Below are positions 17,887-28,116 of a stretch of DNA of 64,000 nucleotides, one piece after another. Position numbers and translations under genes: made by a program. The notes under the pieces are model-generated. The model saw only the letters and a program-made list of their open reading frames with translations, made no database searches and had not been told where the DNA came from. The stretch is from Verrucomicrobiaceae bacterium UBA1938 (GTDB taxonomy: Bacteria > Verrucomicrobiota > Verrucomicrobiia > Verrucomicrobiales > Verrucomicrobiaceae): positions 186,001-250,000 of the forward strand of contig DDFC01000025.1 in assembly GCA_002336895.1 (NCBI GenBank), read 5' to 3'. Numbering within the stretch: position 1 is the stretch's first letter; every line of letters begins with the position of its first letter.

Positions 17887-18924
17887 ATGATCCGTCCTGT
17901 TTTCCTGCTGCTCATCTGCCTGATCGGCGCTGTTTTGCCTTCCCATTCCGAAGAAGTGCTGGGGCAGGGGGAGTTTCGCTACCGGGTGGTGCCTGGGTGG
18001 GGGAACGAGGCGCTGACGCAGGTGAAGGTGAAAAATGGGCATGCGGTGGCGCTGGATGCTGCAGGAAGGCTGTTTTTTCTGACGGATGACGCGCGGAACA
18101 ATGTGGTCATTCTGGATGCGAAATCGGGTGGCATGATCAAGCACTGGACGGCACGAATGCCCGGCGCGCACGGTATGAGCCTGATTCGGGAAGGAGAACG
18201 CGAGGTGTTGTATATCACGGACACGCAGCTGCATGAGGTGCGGAAACTGACGCTGGATGGGGAGGAACTGGCGCATTATCCGTGGCCTGAAGGCGCGAAG
18301 CTGCATGCGAGCGCGAATGAGTACCGGCCCTCGAAGACGATCCATTTTCCAGATGGTTCCTTTTGTGTGTTCGACGGGTATGGAAAAGACTACATCTTCC
18401 ATTACAAGCCGGATGGGACGCTTTTGCGCTGGTGGGGTGGGAATTTGGGCGAAGGGGAGAATCAGTTAAAGCATTGGGGACCGCATGGCGGCGCGCTGGA
18501 AAGGTCAGATTTTGTGTCGGATTCGGCAAAAACGCGGGTGATTGTGGCCATGAGCGATCAGCAGGAGATCAAACGGTTTACGGCCGAGGGGCGGTTCATC
18601 GACAAGATCCCGATGCCGGGAGGTAATCCGCGGGACATCGTTTTTTGGGGGGAGCATATCATCGTGCCGCATCTGGGGGACCAGTGGCCGAAGGACCGGA
18701 ACTCGCCGGGGTTCATTTCGATTGTGGACCGGGAGTATCGGATCGTGTCCAACATCGGGGCTCCGGCGGCGGTTTATGTGGATGGGGTGCTGCAGCCGAT
18801 GCAGAGCGATCGCAAGACTTTCATCCACCCGCATGGGGTGGCGGTGGATGGGGTGGGGAACCTTTATGTGGCGCAGTTTTCCTCCCCTGCGGCGCCGCTG
18901 CTGAAGCTGGAGCGGATCAGGTGA
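17887..18924 (+). CDS. Secreted six-bladed beta-propeller protein
   Basis: 345 residues with a signal peptide (MIRPVFLLLICLIGAVLPSHS). The body has repeated blade patterns of the NHL/SMP-30 type, for example GHAVALDAAGRLFFLTDD, VLYITDTQLHEVRKL, IHFPDGSFCVFDG and HPHGVAVDGVGNLYVAQF. HGMSL and HPHG histidines recur on the same blade edge. No enzyme motif stands out; it may bind a sugar or act as a scaffold. Such proteins are common beside sulfatases and esterases in Verrucomicrobiota. It is divergent from the zinc peptidase gene with about 90 nt between. Confidence 0.75.
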   Translation: MIRPVFLLLICLIGAVLPSHSEEVLGQGEFRYRVVPGWGNEALTQVKVKNGHAVALDAAGRLFFLTDDARNNVVILDAKSGGMIKHWTARMPGAHGMSLIREGEREVLYITDTQLHEVRKLTLDGEELAHYPWPEGAKLHASANEYRPSKTIHFPDGSFCVFDGYGKDYIFHYKPDGTLLRWWGGNLGEGENQLKHWGPHGGALERSDFVSDSAKTRVIVAMSDQQEIKRFTAEGRFIDKIPMPGGNPRDIVFWGEHIIVPHLGDQWPKDRNSPGFISIVDREYRIVSNIGAPAAVYVDGVLQPMQSDRKTFIHPHGVAVDGVGNLYVAQFSSPAAPLLKLERIR

Positions 18925-19012
18925 GTGCAACTTTTCATGGGTGGGTGAGTTATTAGCTCCGATGAAAACGGAGACCAGCTATCAAGTTGCCAAGCAGGCG
19001 CAGCGGCGGAAA

Positions 19013-19777
19013 ATGGCCGGCATGCGTCCTTTGGTCCTCTTTTTTGCCTTCACCGCAGCGGCTGTGGCCCAGTCTGAAGGCGACAAGCCCAGCCCTCCGC
19101 CACCCCCGCCTCCGCCCCCGATGCCGGGCGAGGGACCGATGCATCGTGAGGGGGAGCATCGCGGACCGCCGGGGATGATGCCGGGCAAGGGAAGGCCGCA
19201 TGGGTTTGATGGCTTTGAACGGCTTTCCGAAGAAGAGAAGCAGAAGGTGCGCGCGGCGTTTGAAAAGGCGTGGCAGAGGCCGGAGGTGATTGCGTCGAGA
19301 GACAAAGCGCTACGGGCTAATGAGGAGATGCGCAACACGCTGCATACGGCTTTGAAGGAGATTGATCCGGAGGTGGTGGGGATTTTGGAGAAGATCAAAC
19401 CGCAGTTCCCGATGGACCAGCGTGGGCTGCCGGAGATGCCGAAGCCGGAGTCGCCGGAGTTTGCGCGTATGGCGGCGATCCGGCTGGGGGCTGAGCTGCT
19501 GTCGATCTCCAGGCCTGAGCGCCGAGAGGAGACGAAGCGGTTTCATGACCGGCTGCTGCAACTGCCTGCGGTGAAGGAGGCGCTGGCGAGGCTGGCTGAG
19601 CTGCCGCCGGAGCAGCGGATGGAGGCGTTTCGGAAATTGCGGGATACTTATCGAGAGGCGGCTGCGCAGGAATTTATGAAGTTCCGTGAGCGGGGGGGAG
19701 ATCCGAAGGATGGGTTTCGCCGGCCGCCGCCTGATCAGGACAAGCCAGGGCCGCCGCCTGGGGAGCCGAAGCTGTGA
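19013..19777 (+). CDS. Secreted proline-rich helical protein, unknown function
   Basis: 254 residues from the ATG at 19013, chosen because a signal peptide follows (MRPLVLFFAFTAAAVAQ); the ATG at 19022 is equally possible and the open frame extends to 18941. After the signal comes a run of nine prolines and a Met/Gly/Pro/His segment with several HREGEH-like histidines, then a charged helical region (about 70-230) rich in Glu, Arg and Leu, and a Pro-rich end. Spacing of helices recalls periplasmic Spy/CpxP-like chaperones, but no LTxxQ motif is seen. I do not recognise a family. Confidence 0.6.
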   Translation: MAGMRPLVLFFAFTAAAVAQSEGDKPSPPPPPPPPPMPGEGPMHREGEHRGPPGMMPGKGRPHGFDGFERLSEEEKQKVRAAFEKAWQRPEVIASRDKALRANEEMRNTLHTALKEIDPEVVGILEKIKPQFPMDQRGLPEMPKPESPEFARMAAIRLGAELLSISRPERREETKRFHDRLLQLPAVKEALARLAELPPEQRMEAFRKLRDTYREAAAQEFMKFRERGGDPKDGFRRPPPDQDKPGPPPGEPKL

Positions 19778-19784
19778 GGGGTGC

Positions 19785-19859
19785 GGCCCGTCCTTCGCTT
19801 CCATTCTTCGCTGAAGCTTCGAAGGACAGGCAGCGAGCTTCGGAGGGTGCGCTTCGCGC
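19785..19859. repeat. 75-bp direct repeat, copy 1
   Basis: Copy 1 of a 75-bp sequence found again exactly 260 bp downstream with one mismatch (19792 C versus 20052 T). It contains an inverted pair GTCCTTCG / CGAAGGAC and ends in GCGC-TTC-GCGC, so it can fold. Confidence 0.85.
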
Positions 19860-20044
19860 AGAGTTGACGGTGGTTTGGCCGGAGTTCCGGAGGGCTGGTA
19901 AAAGATGGGGGGTAAAAGATTTTGAGGGATTGGGGACGAGTGAGCGCTGGGGGACGAGGAGCGGGAATAGGGCAGAAAGATTGGGGGCAGAAAAAATTCA
20001 GAGACTGAGATTGGGAGGCTGTTGGACAATGAGACAAGCAGATG

Positions 20045-20119
20045 GGCCCGTTCTTCGCTTCCATTCTTCGCTGAAGCTTCGAAGGACAGGCAGCGAGCTT
20101 CGGAGGGTGCGCTTCGCGC
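20045..20119. repeat. 75-bp direct repeat, copy 2
   Basis: Copy 2 of the 75-bp repeat, identical to 19785-19859 except one base. A related fragment (CTTCG..CTTCGAAGGACTCATG) is embedded inside another repeat at about 24566-24600, so the family is dispersed. Confidence 0.85.
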
Positions 20120-20124
20120 TGAGA

Positions 20125-20160
20125 TTTGCACCGCAGAGGCTGGAAGGCCGCAGAGAGGGG
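20125..20160. repeat. CCGCAGAG element, copy 1
   Basis: Pattern GCACCGCAGAG-GCTGGAAGG-CCGCAGAG, with an internal near-direct repeat of CGCAGAGA. Related copies are at 20314, 34759 and 34841. Confidence 0.6.
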
Positions 20161-20313
20161 AATGTTGAGAGACTGGCCGGAAATGAGGGGCGGAGGATTT
20201 GGCACCGACCATCCTTCGCTAATCCCCCTTCGCTAAAGCTACGGAGGAGACCTGGGTGGCTTTGGTTTGCGGCTGTTTGCGATGGTTGAGAGACTGAGCA
20301 GAAGGAGGGGGGA

Positions 20314-20349
20314 TTTTGCACCGCAGAGATTGGAAAAACGCAGAGGGGG
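20314..20349. repeat. CCGCAGAG element, copy 2
   Basis: TTGCACCGCAGAGATTGG followed by AAAAACGCAGAG; nearly identical to 34841-34876. Confidence 0.65.
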
Positions 20350-20454
20350 CTGGTGATTGAGATGAGGTGGGGGAGTTGAGGAGAAGATGCGGGTGCTTTT
20401 GTTGATTTTTTGCACCCTGACCCCATCTGCCCCTGAAGCTTCTGCATTCCACTC

Positions 20455-23400
20455 TCATACCCCAAACTTTTCCCCATCCTTGCGGGCGCGGCCGAGGGTG
20501 ACGAGGCTTTCGAGGATTTCCTGGAGGTCTGGGGTCTTGGCGCGGGAGAAGTGGGTGGTGAGTTCTTCGGCGGTGACGGGGTGGGCGGCGGCGTGGAGGG
20601 CCTGCTCGGTGGCGCGGATGCGTTCGGCGAGGGGTTTGGGCCAGGGGATTTTGGTGCCGGGTTTGCTCGCAGCCGGGGTTTTGGTTTTGGACTTGGTGCC
20701 GTTGGTCTTGGGTAGATCGAGGGTGTCCTGGATGCCTGAGGCTTTTCCGGCGGGGTTCTGGTAGTCGGGGCGCAGCCAGTGGATGATGCCACGGGATTCT
20801 TCCTCGGCGCGCTGGGCATTGAGTGTGACGAGGCGCTGGAGGATTTCGGCGTCGAGTTGCTGGTCGAACTTGGCGATGGCGGCGTCAAGCTGGTCGCCGG
20901 TGGCATCGAGCATGCGGACGTCTCCGGTCTGGAGGTCGTGGATGATGCCCTGATGGCTTTCTTTGCGTGCCTGCCAGAGATGCTGCCAGCCGTAGGCGGC
21001 GAAGACGGCTTCGTCGAGGTCGTCGTGGAGCTGGAGGAGGATGGAGACGAGCCCCTGATCGTGAATGAGTTTGTCTTTTGCACTCAGCTCCTCGCCCGCG
21101 CGCAGTTTTTCGAGGACGTTGTACATTCCTGTCAGCGTCAGACCGGGATGTGCGGCCTGCACGCGCTTGCGGTGGGCGTCGAGTTCTTCGGCGAGTTTGC
21201 GAATGCGGTCTTTCTCGGCTTCAGAGCAGAGGGGGAATGGGAAGGGATCGAAGCACTGAGAGTTGTTATAACGGGGACGGTCTTCGAGCGTGCCTCCAAC
21301 AGCTAATGCAAATGTGACATGAATTCTGCTGCTCAATACTCCAAGGAATAAAGCATCGTCGATTGGGAACGCAATGAGTCCTTGATCAGGAAGCGACGAA
21401 GGTGCCAGAAATGTGAAAGTGCGATGCTTGGCAGTCATCGAAGTGCCGATGTAACGGGAGAGGCCAATAATTGCTTCACGAAATTCCGTTCTAGGCTCGG
21501 CAAAAGTCCACCATTTATCCCTATAACTTTCACGCTTGTTTTGCAGTCGCTCGGGCTTAACACGATTCAGAATCCATTGATAGGCAACGGCACTGCGCGA
21601 CCGAGCTTCATCCTCTGTCAGTCCAAAGAAGTCAATAACATGGCGGTTACGTGGCGCGTTTGTGAGATCAGAGCCGCTGATATATAGACGAAGAACATCT
21701 TCGATCTCGGCTGACTGCTTCAGTCGCATGTCTTTTGCTTCTTCTTGGCTTAACAGAAAGCCTTCACCGACCAAAGTCATTCCGCGTAACGCTAAACCGA
21801 TATTCGATTTGAGTGAAGGCAATTGCGTGAGGGTAGCTCCAGTTGTCAGATCGGAACCAATCTCCCCAATCACACTCGAAAGCGTCACATCTATAGCACC
21901 ATCGGAACCAAGCTCCTCGCGTTCTACCTTATTGAGTTCACCTCTGTAACGCCCCTTTGCCGCTACCGTTATCGCTATCCTAACCGCTGCCCCTTCTTCT
22001 GAGTCAACCCAGGGATGGTCCGGGATAGCGAATACGAGAGAAATTTCGCTGAGATGTTGTTCGACAATTTTACGGTTGAAAGCCTGGCGGAGGCTGTTGG
22101 TAGTGATTAATCCAAAACGTTTTACACGGCCTTGACGAAGTAATTGCGCTGCTTTCTCCCACCAAAACATTACCAAGTCGGCACTTTCCGATATTTCGGG
22201 GTAAGTAGTGCGCAGCGTTTCAGCATAACTGTCTCCGAGTGCATCCCTCATCCGCTTGTTACCAATAAACGGCGGATTTCCCACGATGAAATCTGCCTCC
22301 GGCCATGCTGCCGGGCGTGGATTGGCATACGTGAGCAGCGGGACGCGTTTGGTTTCATCGGGCACGTCGCGATTGGTGACGAGGTCTGTCTTGTAGCTGC
22401 GGCGGTCCCAAACGGTGATGGGGTTTCCGGCTTCGTCTCGTGCGGGCTGGGGCTCGCCGTCGTAGGCGAGGACGGCATCGCGGCACTGGATGTTTTTGAA
22501 AGCGCGCAGAATGGGCTCTGGCGGGGTGCGCTGGCCGTGGATTTTGAAATGCCACTGGAGGTAGCCGATCCAGAGGACGAGCTCGGCGATGGAGGCGGCG
22601 CGGGGATTGAGCTCGATGCCGAGGAACTGGTGGGGATCGATGGTGTGGGTTTCGAGCTCGAGCTTCATGTCCTCGCCGAACTGGGCGGCGCGCTCGAGGA
22701 GCTCGCCTTCGAGGATTTTGAGATGCTGCAAAGCGACGTAGAGGAAATTGCCGCTGCCGCAGGCGGGGTCGAGGACGCGGATGTGGCAGAGCTTGTCGTG
22801 GAAGGTGTTCATCTCCTGCCGGGCCTTTTTGAGGTCGCCCTTGCTGGCGAGGGTGACGGCGGCGGCATAGACGTTTTCAAACTCCTCGCGCAGGGGCTCG
22901 ATGACGGTGGGGAGGACGAGGCGCTCGACGTAGGCGCGGGGGGTGAAGTGAGCGCCGAGGGCGTGGCGCTCCGAGGGCACAAGGGCGCGCTCGAGCAAGG
23001 TGCCGAAGATGGCGGGCTCGACATTGCGCCAGTTCATTTTGGCGGCCTGCTTGAGGAGGCCGAGCTGGAGGCCATTGACGGGGAGGACGGTGTCGTCTGC
23101 AAAGAGGCCGCCATTGAACTTGAGGAGCTTTTTGCGCAGGACGACGGAGATGCTCTTTCCGGTGCCGGTGTTCATCTCCCGGAAGAGGGTGCTGAGCAGC
23201 TCGGGGAAGCCGGTGCCGTCTGCGGGGACGGAATGCAGCAGCTCTGTAAAGGCGTGGTCGGGGAGGAGGCCGACATCCTCTGCGAACATGCAGAAGAGGC
23301 AGCGGGTGAGGAACTGGGCGACGACTTCGGGGTCGTGCTTTTCCTGCTCGAGGGATTTGGCGAGCTCCGCAAGGTAGCCTGCGATCTCGCGCGTGACCTC

Positions 23401-24027
23401 GGCGCTGACTTTGGCGGGATCGAGCGCGGTGGGGTTGGTCCAGATGAGGCGGAGGCGTTCGCGGATGTCCTCGCGCTCAAGGTCTTTGAGCAGGATGCGG
23501 AAGGTGCGAGGATCTGGGAATGGGAGGTAGGCCTTTCCGGCCTGGGTGAAGTCGGCATAGACCTCGATGCTGTGGCCGACATCGCAGACGAGGATGAAGG
23601 GGGGATTGGGCTCGTCGGCGGGAAGGGAGCGGACGTAGCGCTCGGCCTGGCCTTTGGCGCGGATCATGGCATCGTCCCAGGAGCCGGTGCCACGTACGGG
23701 GCCGGATTTTTTCTGCTGGGCGAGTGCGCCAGCATCGATGGCGGCGAGTTCGAGGGCGGACTGTTCGAGCTTTTGGGTGGTGAACTGCTTGGACTCGAGG
23801 ACGAAGTGGCCGCGGCGGTAGAGGTCGAGGAAATTGGTGCTGGTGCCGCCGGGGACTTTGACGGGGTATTCGAAGCTGTAGCCGTCGGCGTGATTGTGAG
23901 AGGGGGCGGGGAGGCCGAGGAGCTGGGTGAGGCCGATGAGGAAGCTCTGGGAATTGGCGCGCTCATTGGCCTCGGCCCGGGACCAGTGGTCGATGAAGGA
24001 GGCGGGAGTGAGGGCGGGCTGCGACAT
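20455..24027 (-). CDS. MmeI-like type IIL restriction-modification enzyme (fused)
   Basis: 1190-residue single-chain enzyme predicted to cut DNA and methylate adenine. The N-terminal nuclease has the MmeI pattern D-X9-E-X-K (D68, E78, K80). A helical spacer follows (about 180-400), then a gamma-class N6-adenine methyltransferase with motif I DPACGSGN (420-427) and motif IV NPPF (584-587). Residues about 590-925 form the target-recognition region, and a C-terminal domain carries an extra Lys/Pro/Thr-rich linker and a winged-helix-like end. The family usually spans roughly 900-1150 residues, so the tail (about 1085-1190) is an extension. Base composition falls sharply across the target-recognition region. 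No separate specificity or nuclease gene adjoins it, fitting a stand-alone defence enzyme. Confidence 0.88.
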   Translation of the reverse strand: MSQPALTPASFIDHWSRAEANERANSQSFLIGLTQLLGLPAPSHNHADGYSFEYPVKVPGGTSTNFLDLYRRGHFVLESKQFTTQKLEQSALELAAIDAGALAQQKKSGPVRGTGSWDDAMIRAKGQAERYVRSLPADEPNPPFILVCDVGHSIEVYADFTQAGKAYLPFPDPRTFRILLKDLEREDIRERLRLIWTNPTALDPAKVSAEVTREIAGYLAELAKSLEQEKHDPEVVAQFLTRCLFCMFAEDVGLLPDHAFTELLHSVPADGTGFPELLSTLFREMNTGTGKSISVVLRKKLLKFNGGLFADDTVLPVNGLQLGLLKQAAKMNWRNVEPAIFGTLLERALVPSERHALGAHFTPRAYVERLVLPTVIEPLREEFENVYAAAVTLASKGDLKKARQEMNTFHDKLCHIRVLDPACGSGNFLYVALQHLKILEGELLERAAQFGEDMKLELETHTIDPHQFLGIELNPRAASIAELVLWIGYLQWHFKIHGQRTPPEPILRAFKNIQCRDAVLAYDGEPQPARDEAGNPITVWDRRSYKTDLVTNRDVPDETKRVPLLTYANPRPAAWPEADFIVGNPPFIGNKRMRDALGDSYAETLRTTYPEISESADLVMFWWEKAAQLLRQGRVKRFGLITTNSLRQAFNRKIVEQHLSEISLVFAIPDHPWVDSEEGAAVRIAITVAAKGRYRGELNKVEREELGSDGAIDVTLSSVIGEIGSDLTTGATLTQLPSLKSNIGLALRGMTLVGEGFLLSQEEAKDMRLKQSAEIEDVLRLYISGSDLTNAPRNRHVIDFFGLTEDEARSRSAVAYQWILNRVKPERLQNKRESYRDKWWTFAEPRTEFREAIIGLSRYIGTSMTAKHRTFTFLAPSSLPDQGLIAFPIDDALFLGVLSSRIHVTFALAVGGTLEDRPRYNNSQCFDPFPFPLCSEAEKDRIRKLAEELDAHRKRVQAAHPGLTLTGMYNVLEKLRAGEELSAKDKLIHDQGLVSILLQLHDDLDEAVFAAYGWQHLWQARKESHQGIIHDLQTGDVRMLDATGDQLDAAIAKFDQQLDAEILQRLVTLNAQRAEEESRGIIHWLRPDYQNPAGKASGIQDTLDLPKTNGTKSKTKTPAASKPGTKIPWPKPLAERIRATEQALHAAAHPVTAEELTTHFSRAKTPDLQEILESLVTLGRARKDGEKFGV

Positions 24028-24282
24028 GGGTGGTGGATGAAAGCGGAGCGGGGCGAGGATGCAAGGATTTACGGAGATGAGGCCGGGGGGAATGAGTAGG
24101 TGGGAGATGGGGGATGGGGATTTATGATTTACGATTTGTGATTTATGATTTGGGAGAGGGGAGGTGGAGGGACGTGCTGTGGGGGTGGGTGATTGCGGAG
24201 GGGGAGGTGATTTTGTGGGGTGTGGGAGTTGGGGCGCCCTTTCAGGGCTCTACCAGAGAGAGTGGGGGGATGGTGGGTTCTT

Positions 24283-24326
24283 CCCAGCGCGTTGCGCTGG
24301 GCTGCGATAGGTCGCACCTTTGGTGC
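24283..24326. repeat. Two-hairpin element, copy d
   Basis: Hairpin 1 CCCAGCGC-GTT-GCGCTGGG (24283-24301, perfect 8-bp stem), then a 12-nt linker, then hairpin 2 GCACC-TTT-GGTGC (24314-24326). Same layout as copies at 25210, 33029, 36896, 38882 and 39193. Confidence 0.8.
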
Positions 24327-24490
24327 TCAAAGGCATGTCTCCGGGCAAAAGCGATGTGAGCGGGCAGCTTGGCCGCCATTACGATGGCAGAACAACTCCG
24401 TCATACGAGGAATGCTTGTGCTCCCTTTGTCGTTGTGAGCGGCCTTTGTGGGGAGGAGCCTGAGGGAGATGTGGATTTGATCTGGATGCC

Positions 24491-24626
24491 CTTTGGGCAA
24501 GCTGACGGAGTGCGAGGATGCTCGTAGGGCCATTGTGTTTGCCGCGCGCTGGTGGGCGGGCGGGCCCATTCTTCGCACTTCGTGCTTCGAAGGACTCATG
24601 CGCTGTCGCTACACACGTGCTACGAG
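24491..24626. repeat. GCGCGCTGGTGG repeat, copy a (interrupted)
   Basis: Shares GTGTTTGCCGCGCGCTGGTG and flanking ACGGAGTG / CTCGTA with 24841-24934 and 33135-33228. It is interrupted by a fragment (about 24566-24600) related to the 75-bp repeat at 19785, so one repeat appears nested in another. Confidence 0.65.
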
Positions 24627-24840
24627 TGGCGGGGGAGCAAGGGATGCGGAGCGGCAGCTGGAGCCATGGCGCATCCGCGAACACGCTGCAGGTGGGGGGA
24701 TCAAGATGATCCCCCTCCGTCGGCTTGTGCTTTCGACAGCGGATGCGTTTTCAGCGCAGCGTGGCATGAGGTGCTGTCGACACACTTGTCATGCGAATGG
24801 CGGGGGCAGCAGGTGTTGTGGAGCGGCATCTATATGTCCT

Positions 24841-24934
24841 TTTGCCAAAGGAACGGAGTGTGGGGATGTTCGTACGCGATTGTGTTTGCCGCGCGCTGGT
24901 GGACGGGCGGGCTGTCGCCACACCCATCCTACGA
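24841..24934. repeat. GCGCGCTGGTGG repeat, copy b
   Basis: Contains GGACGGG (24901-24907) and CCCATCC (24923-24929), which can pair with one mismatch. Almost the same 50 bases recur at 33178-33228, and a diverged copy is at 62444-62494. Confidence 0.8.
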
Positions 24935-25120
24935 GTGGCGGGGATGCAGGTGCTGCGGAGCGGCACCCGGAGCCAGTGGAACACTGGCGCTCCCAGTAAA
25001 GACTGGCTGCTGCGCAGACCCGGGATTTTGGGGCCGACACAGCGGAGACTTATACCACAGGCGATTTAAAACGGGTCTTTCTCCGGCTGATCCTGTGGAA
25101 TCGAGGCAGGAACGGAGTCG

Positions 25121-25320
25121 CGGCGAGGCGGAATGGCGGAGGAACGCTGCTGGAGAGCGCGGCGTGCAAAGAAGGCGACGGGTTTGCTTACCCGTCTTGC
25201 ACGTGCATACCCAGGGTCGCCTCGCTGAGGCTCGGCTGACCCTGGGCTTAAATACACAACCCCTTTGGGGTTGGTGCGAAAAGGGGTAGAGTGACGATAA
25301 GAGAACAGACCTGTTTTCAA
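25121..25320. repeat. 200-bp repeat with two-hairpin core, copy a
   Basis: Similar over its length to 38801-38990, and in part to 39114-39260: GGCGGA, AACGCTGCTGG, GGGTTTGCTT, then the core. Core hairpin 1 is CCCAGGGT / ACCCTGGG (25210-25217 with 25239-25246), enclosing GCCTC-GCT-GAGGC. After 11 nt comes hairpin 2 AACCCC-TTT-GGGGTT (25258-25272). Confidence 0.82.
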
Positions 25321-25346
25321 CAGATCATGGTATTACCAGTACTGTG

Positions 25347-25363
25347 GCAAGCGGGACGCTTGC
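25347..25363 (-). terminator. Hairpin just downstream of sdhB
   Basis: Perfect 7-bp stem GCAAGCG-GGA-CGCTTGC, 11 nt beyond the sdhB stop codon. There is no T-run, so it may be an mRNA-end-stabilising or dispersed repeat hairpin rather than a classic terminator. Confidence 0.5.
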
Positions 25364-25374
25364 ACTACGGGCTA

Positions 25375-26163
25375 TCAGTCGCCGCCGCCGGCGACTTTGG
25401 GGGTGTTGCCGAAGGCTTCTTTGACGGAGGCGATGGCGTAGTCGCGGTTGAGCTTGGTGATCCAGCGGACGCTGATGCCTTTGGGGCAGGCGGCTTCGCA
25501 TTCGTACTGGTTGGTGCAGTTGCCGAAGCCTTCTTTGTCCATCTGGCGGACCATGCCGAGGGTACGGCGGTCTTTTTCGGGCTGGCCCTGGGGGAGGGAA
25601 TTGAGCTGGCCGGCCTTGGCGGAGACGAAGAGCATGGCGCTGGCGTTTTTACAGGCGGCGACGCAGGCTCCGCAGCCGATGCATTCGGCGGCGTCCATGG
25701 CGGCGTCTGCGACTTCCTTGCCAATGGGGAGGGCGTTGGCGTCCTGAGGGGCACCGGTGCGGACGGTGACGAAGCCGCCGGCCTGCTGGATGCGGTCGAA
25801 GGCGGTGCGGTCGACCATGAGGTCTTTCAGGATGGGGAAGGCGCTGGCGCGGAAGGGCTCGATCCAGATGGTGTCTCCGGTGCGGAATTTGCGCATGTGG
25901 AGCTGGCAGGTGGTGGTGGCTTTCTCAGGGCCGTGGGGGACGCCATTGATCTGCATGGAGCACATGCCGCAGATGCCTTCGCGGCAGTCGTGGTCGAAGG
26001 CGACGGGGTCTTCGCCTTTGGAGATGAGGCGCTCATTGACGATGTCCATCATCTCCAGGAAGGAAGCATGGTCGGGGATTTCCGGGGCTTCAATGTCCTG
26101 GAAGTGGCCTGGCTGCGAGCCATTCTGACGCCAGACTTTGAGGTGCAGATTGAGTAGAGACAT
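25375..26163 (-). CDS. sdhB: Succinate dehydrogenase/fumarate reductase iron-sulfur subunit
   Basis: 262 residues. Carries electrons from the flavoprotein to the membrane quinone site in complex II. The [2Fe-2S] ligands are in CREGICGMCSMQING and the following Cys. CIGCGACVAACK supplies the [4Fe-4S] and [3Fe-4S] cysteines, with CEAACP completing them. A basic C-terminal helix follows. It is the last gene of sdhC-sdhA-sdhB, 18 nt after sdhA. The order and the long FeS protein with these motifs match the Bacteroidota/Verrucomicrobiota-type complex that has one cytochrome b subunit. Confidence 0.95.
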   Translation of the reverse strand: MSLLNLHLKVWRQNGSQPGHFQDIEAPEIPDHASFLEMMDIVNERLISKGEDPVAFDHDCREGICGMCSMQINGVPHGPEKATTTCQLHMRKFRTGDTIWIEPFRASAFPILKDLMVDRTAFDRIQQAGGFVTVRTGAPQDANALPIGKEVADAAMDAAECIGCGACVAACKNASAMLFVSAKAGQLNSLPQGQPEKDRRTLGMVRQMDKEGFGNCTNQYECEAACPKGISVRWITKLNRDYAIASVKEAFGNTPKVAGGGD

Positions 26164-26181
26164 GGGGACGGGAGAGGAACG

Positions 26182-28098
<1,917 letters not shown>

Positions 28099-28116
28099 GG
28101 CGTGTCGCGGGAAGAA

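Larger units (their letters stand above)
19778..20454. other. Gene-free repeat-bearing spacer
   Basis: No convincing gene. The stretch contains two near-identical 75-bp direct repeats, two copies of a CCGCAGAGA-type element and a partial third copy of the 75-bp repeat (20208-20252, CCTTCGCTAA / TACGGAGGA). The purine-rich filler between them contains no long protein-like frame. Confidence 0.75.
24028..25374. other. 1.35-kb gene-free island of dispersed repeats
   Basis: Open frames here run through repeats and look unlike proteins, so no gene is called. The stretch holds a two-hairpin element (24283-24326), two copies of a 95-135 bp repeat (24491-24626 and 24841-24934) with related flanks containing GGAGCGGCA, a 200-bp repeat (25121-25320) with a second two-hairpin element, and a hairpin beside the sdhB stop. 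An AT-rich tandem (TTTATGATTTACGATTTGTG, 24120-24150) lies near the start of the restriction enzyme gene. Confidence 0.75.

Noticed and set aside
22144..24099. 651-codon plus-strand open frame opposite the restriction enzyme
   Set aside because: Gly/Glu/Ala-rich shadow; the minus frame has D-X9-EXK, NPPF and DPACGSG motifs.
24493..25289. Open frames of 168 and 245 codons in the repeat island
   Set aside because: They run through several copies of dispersed repeats, and similar peptide text arises at 33144 and 62445 from the same repeats, so they are not genes.
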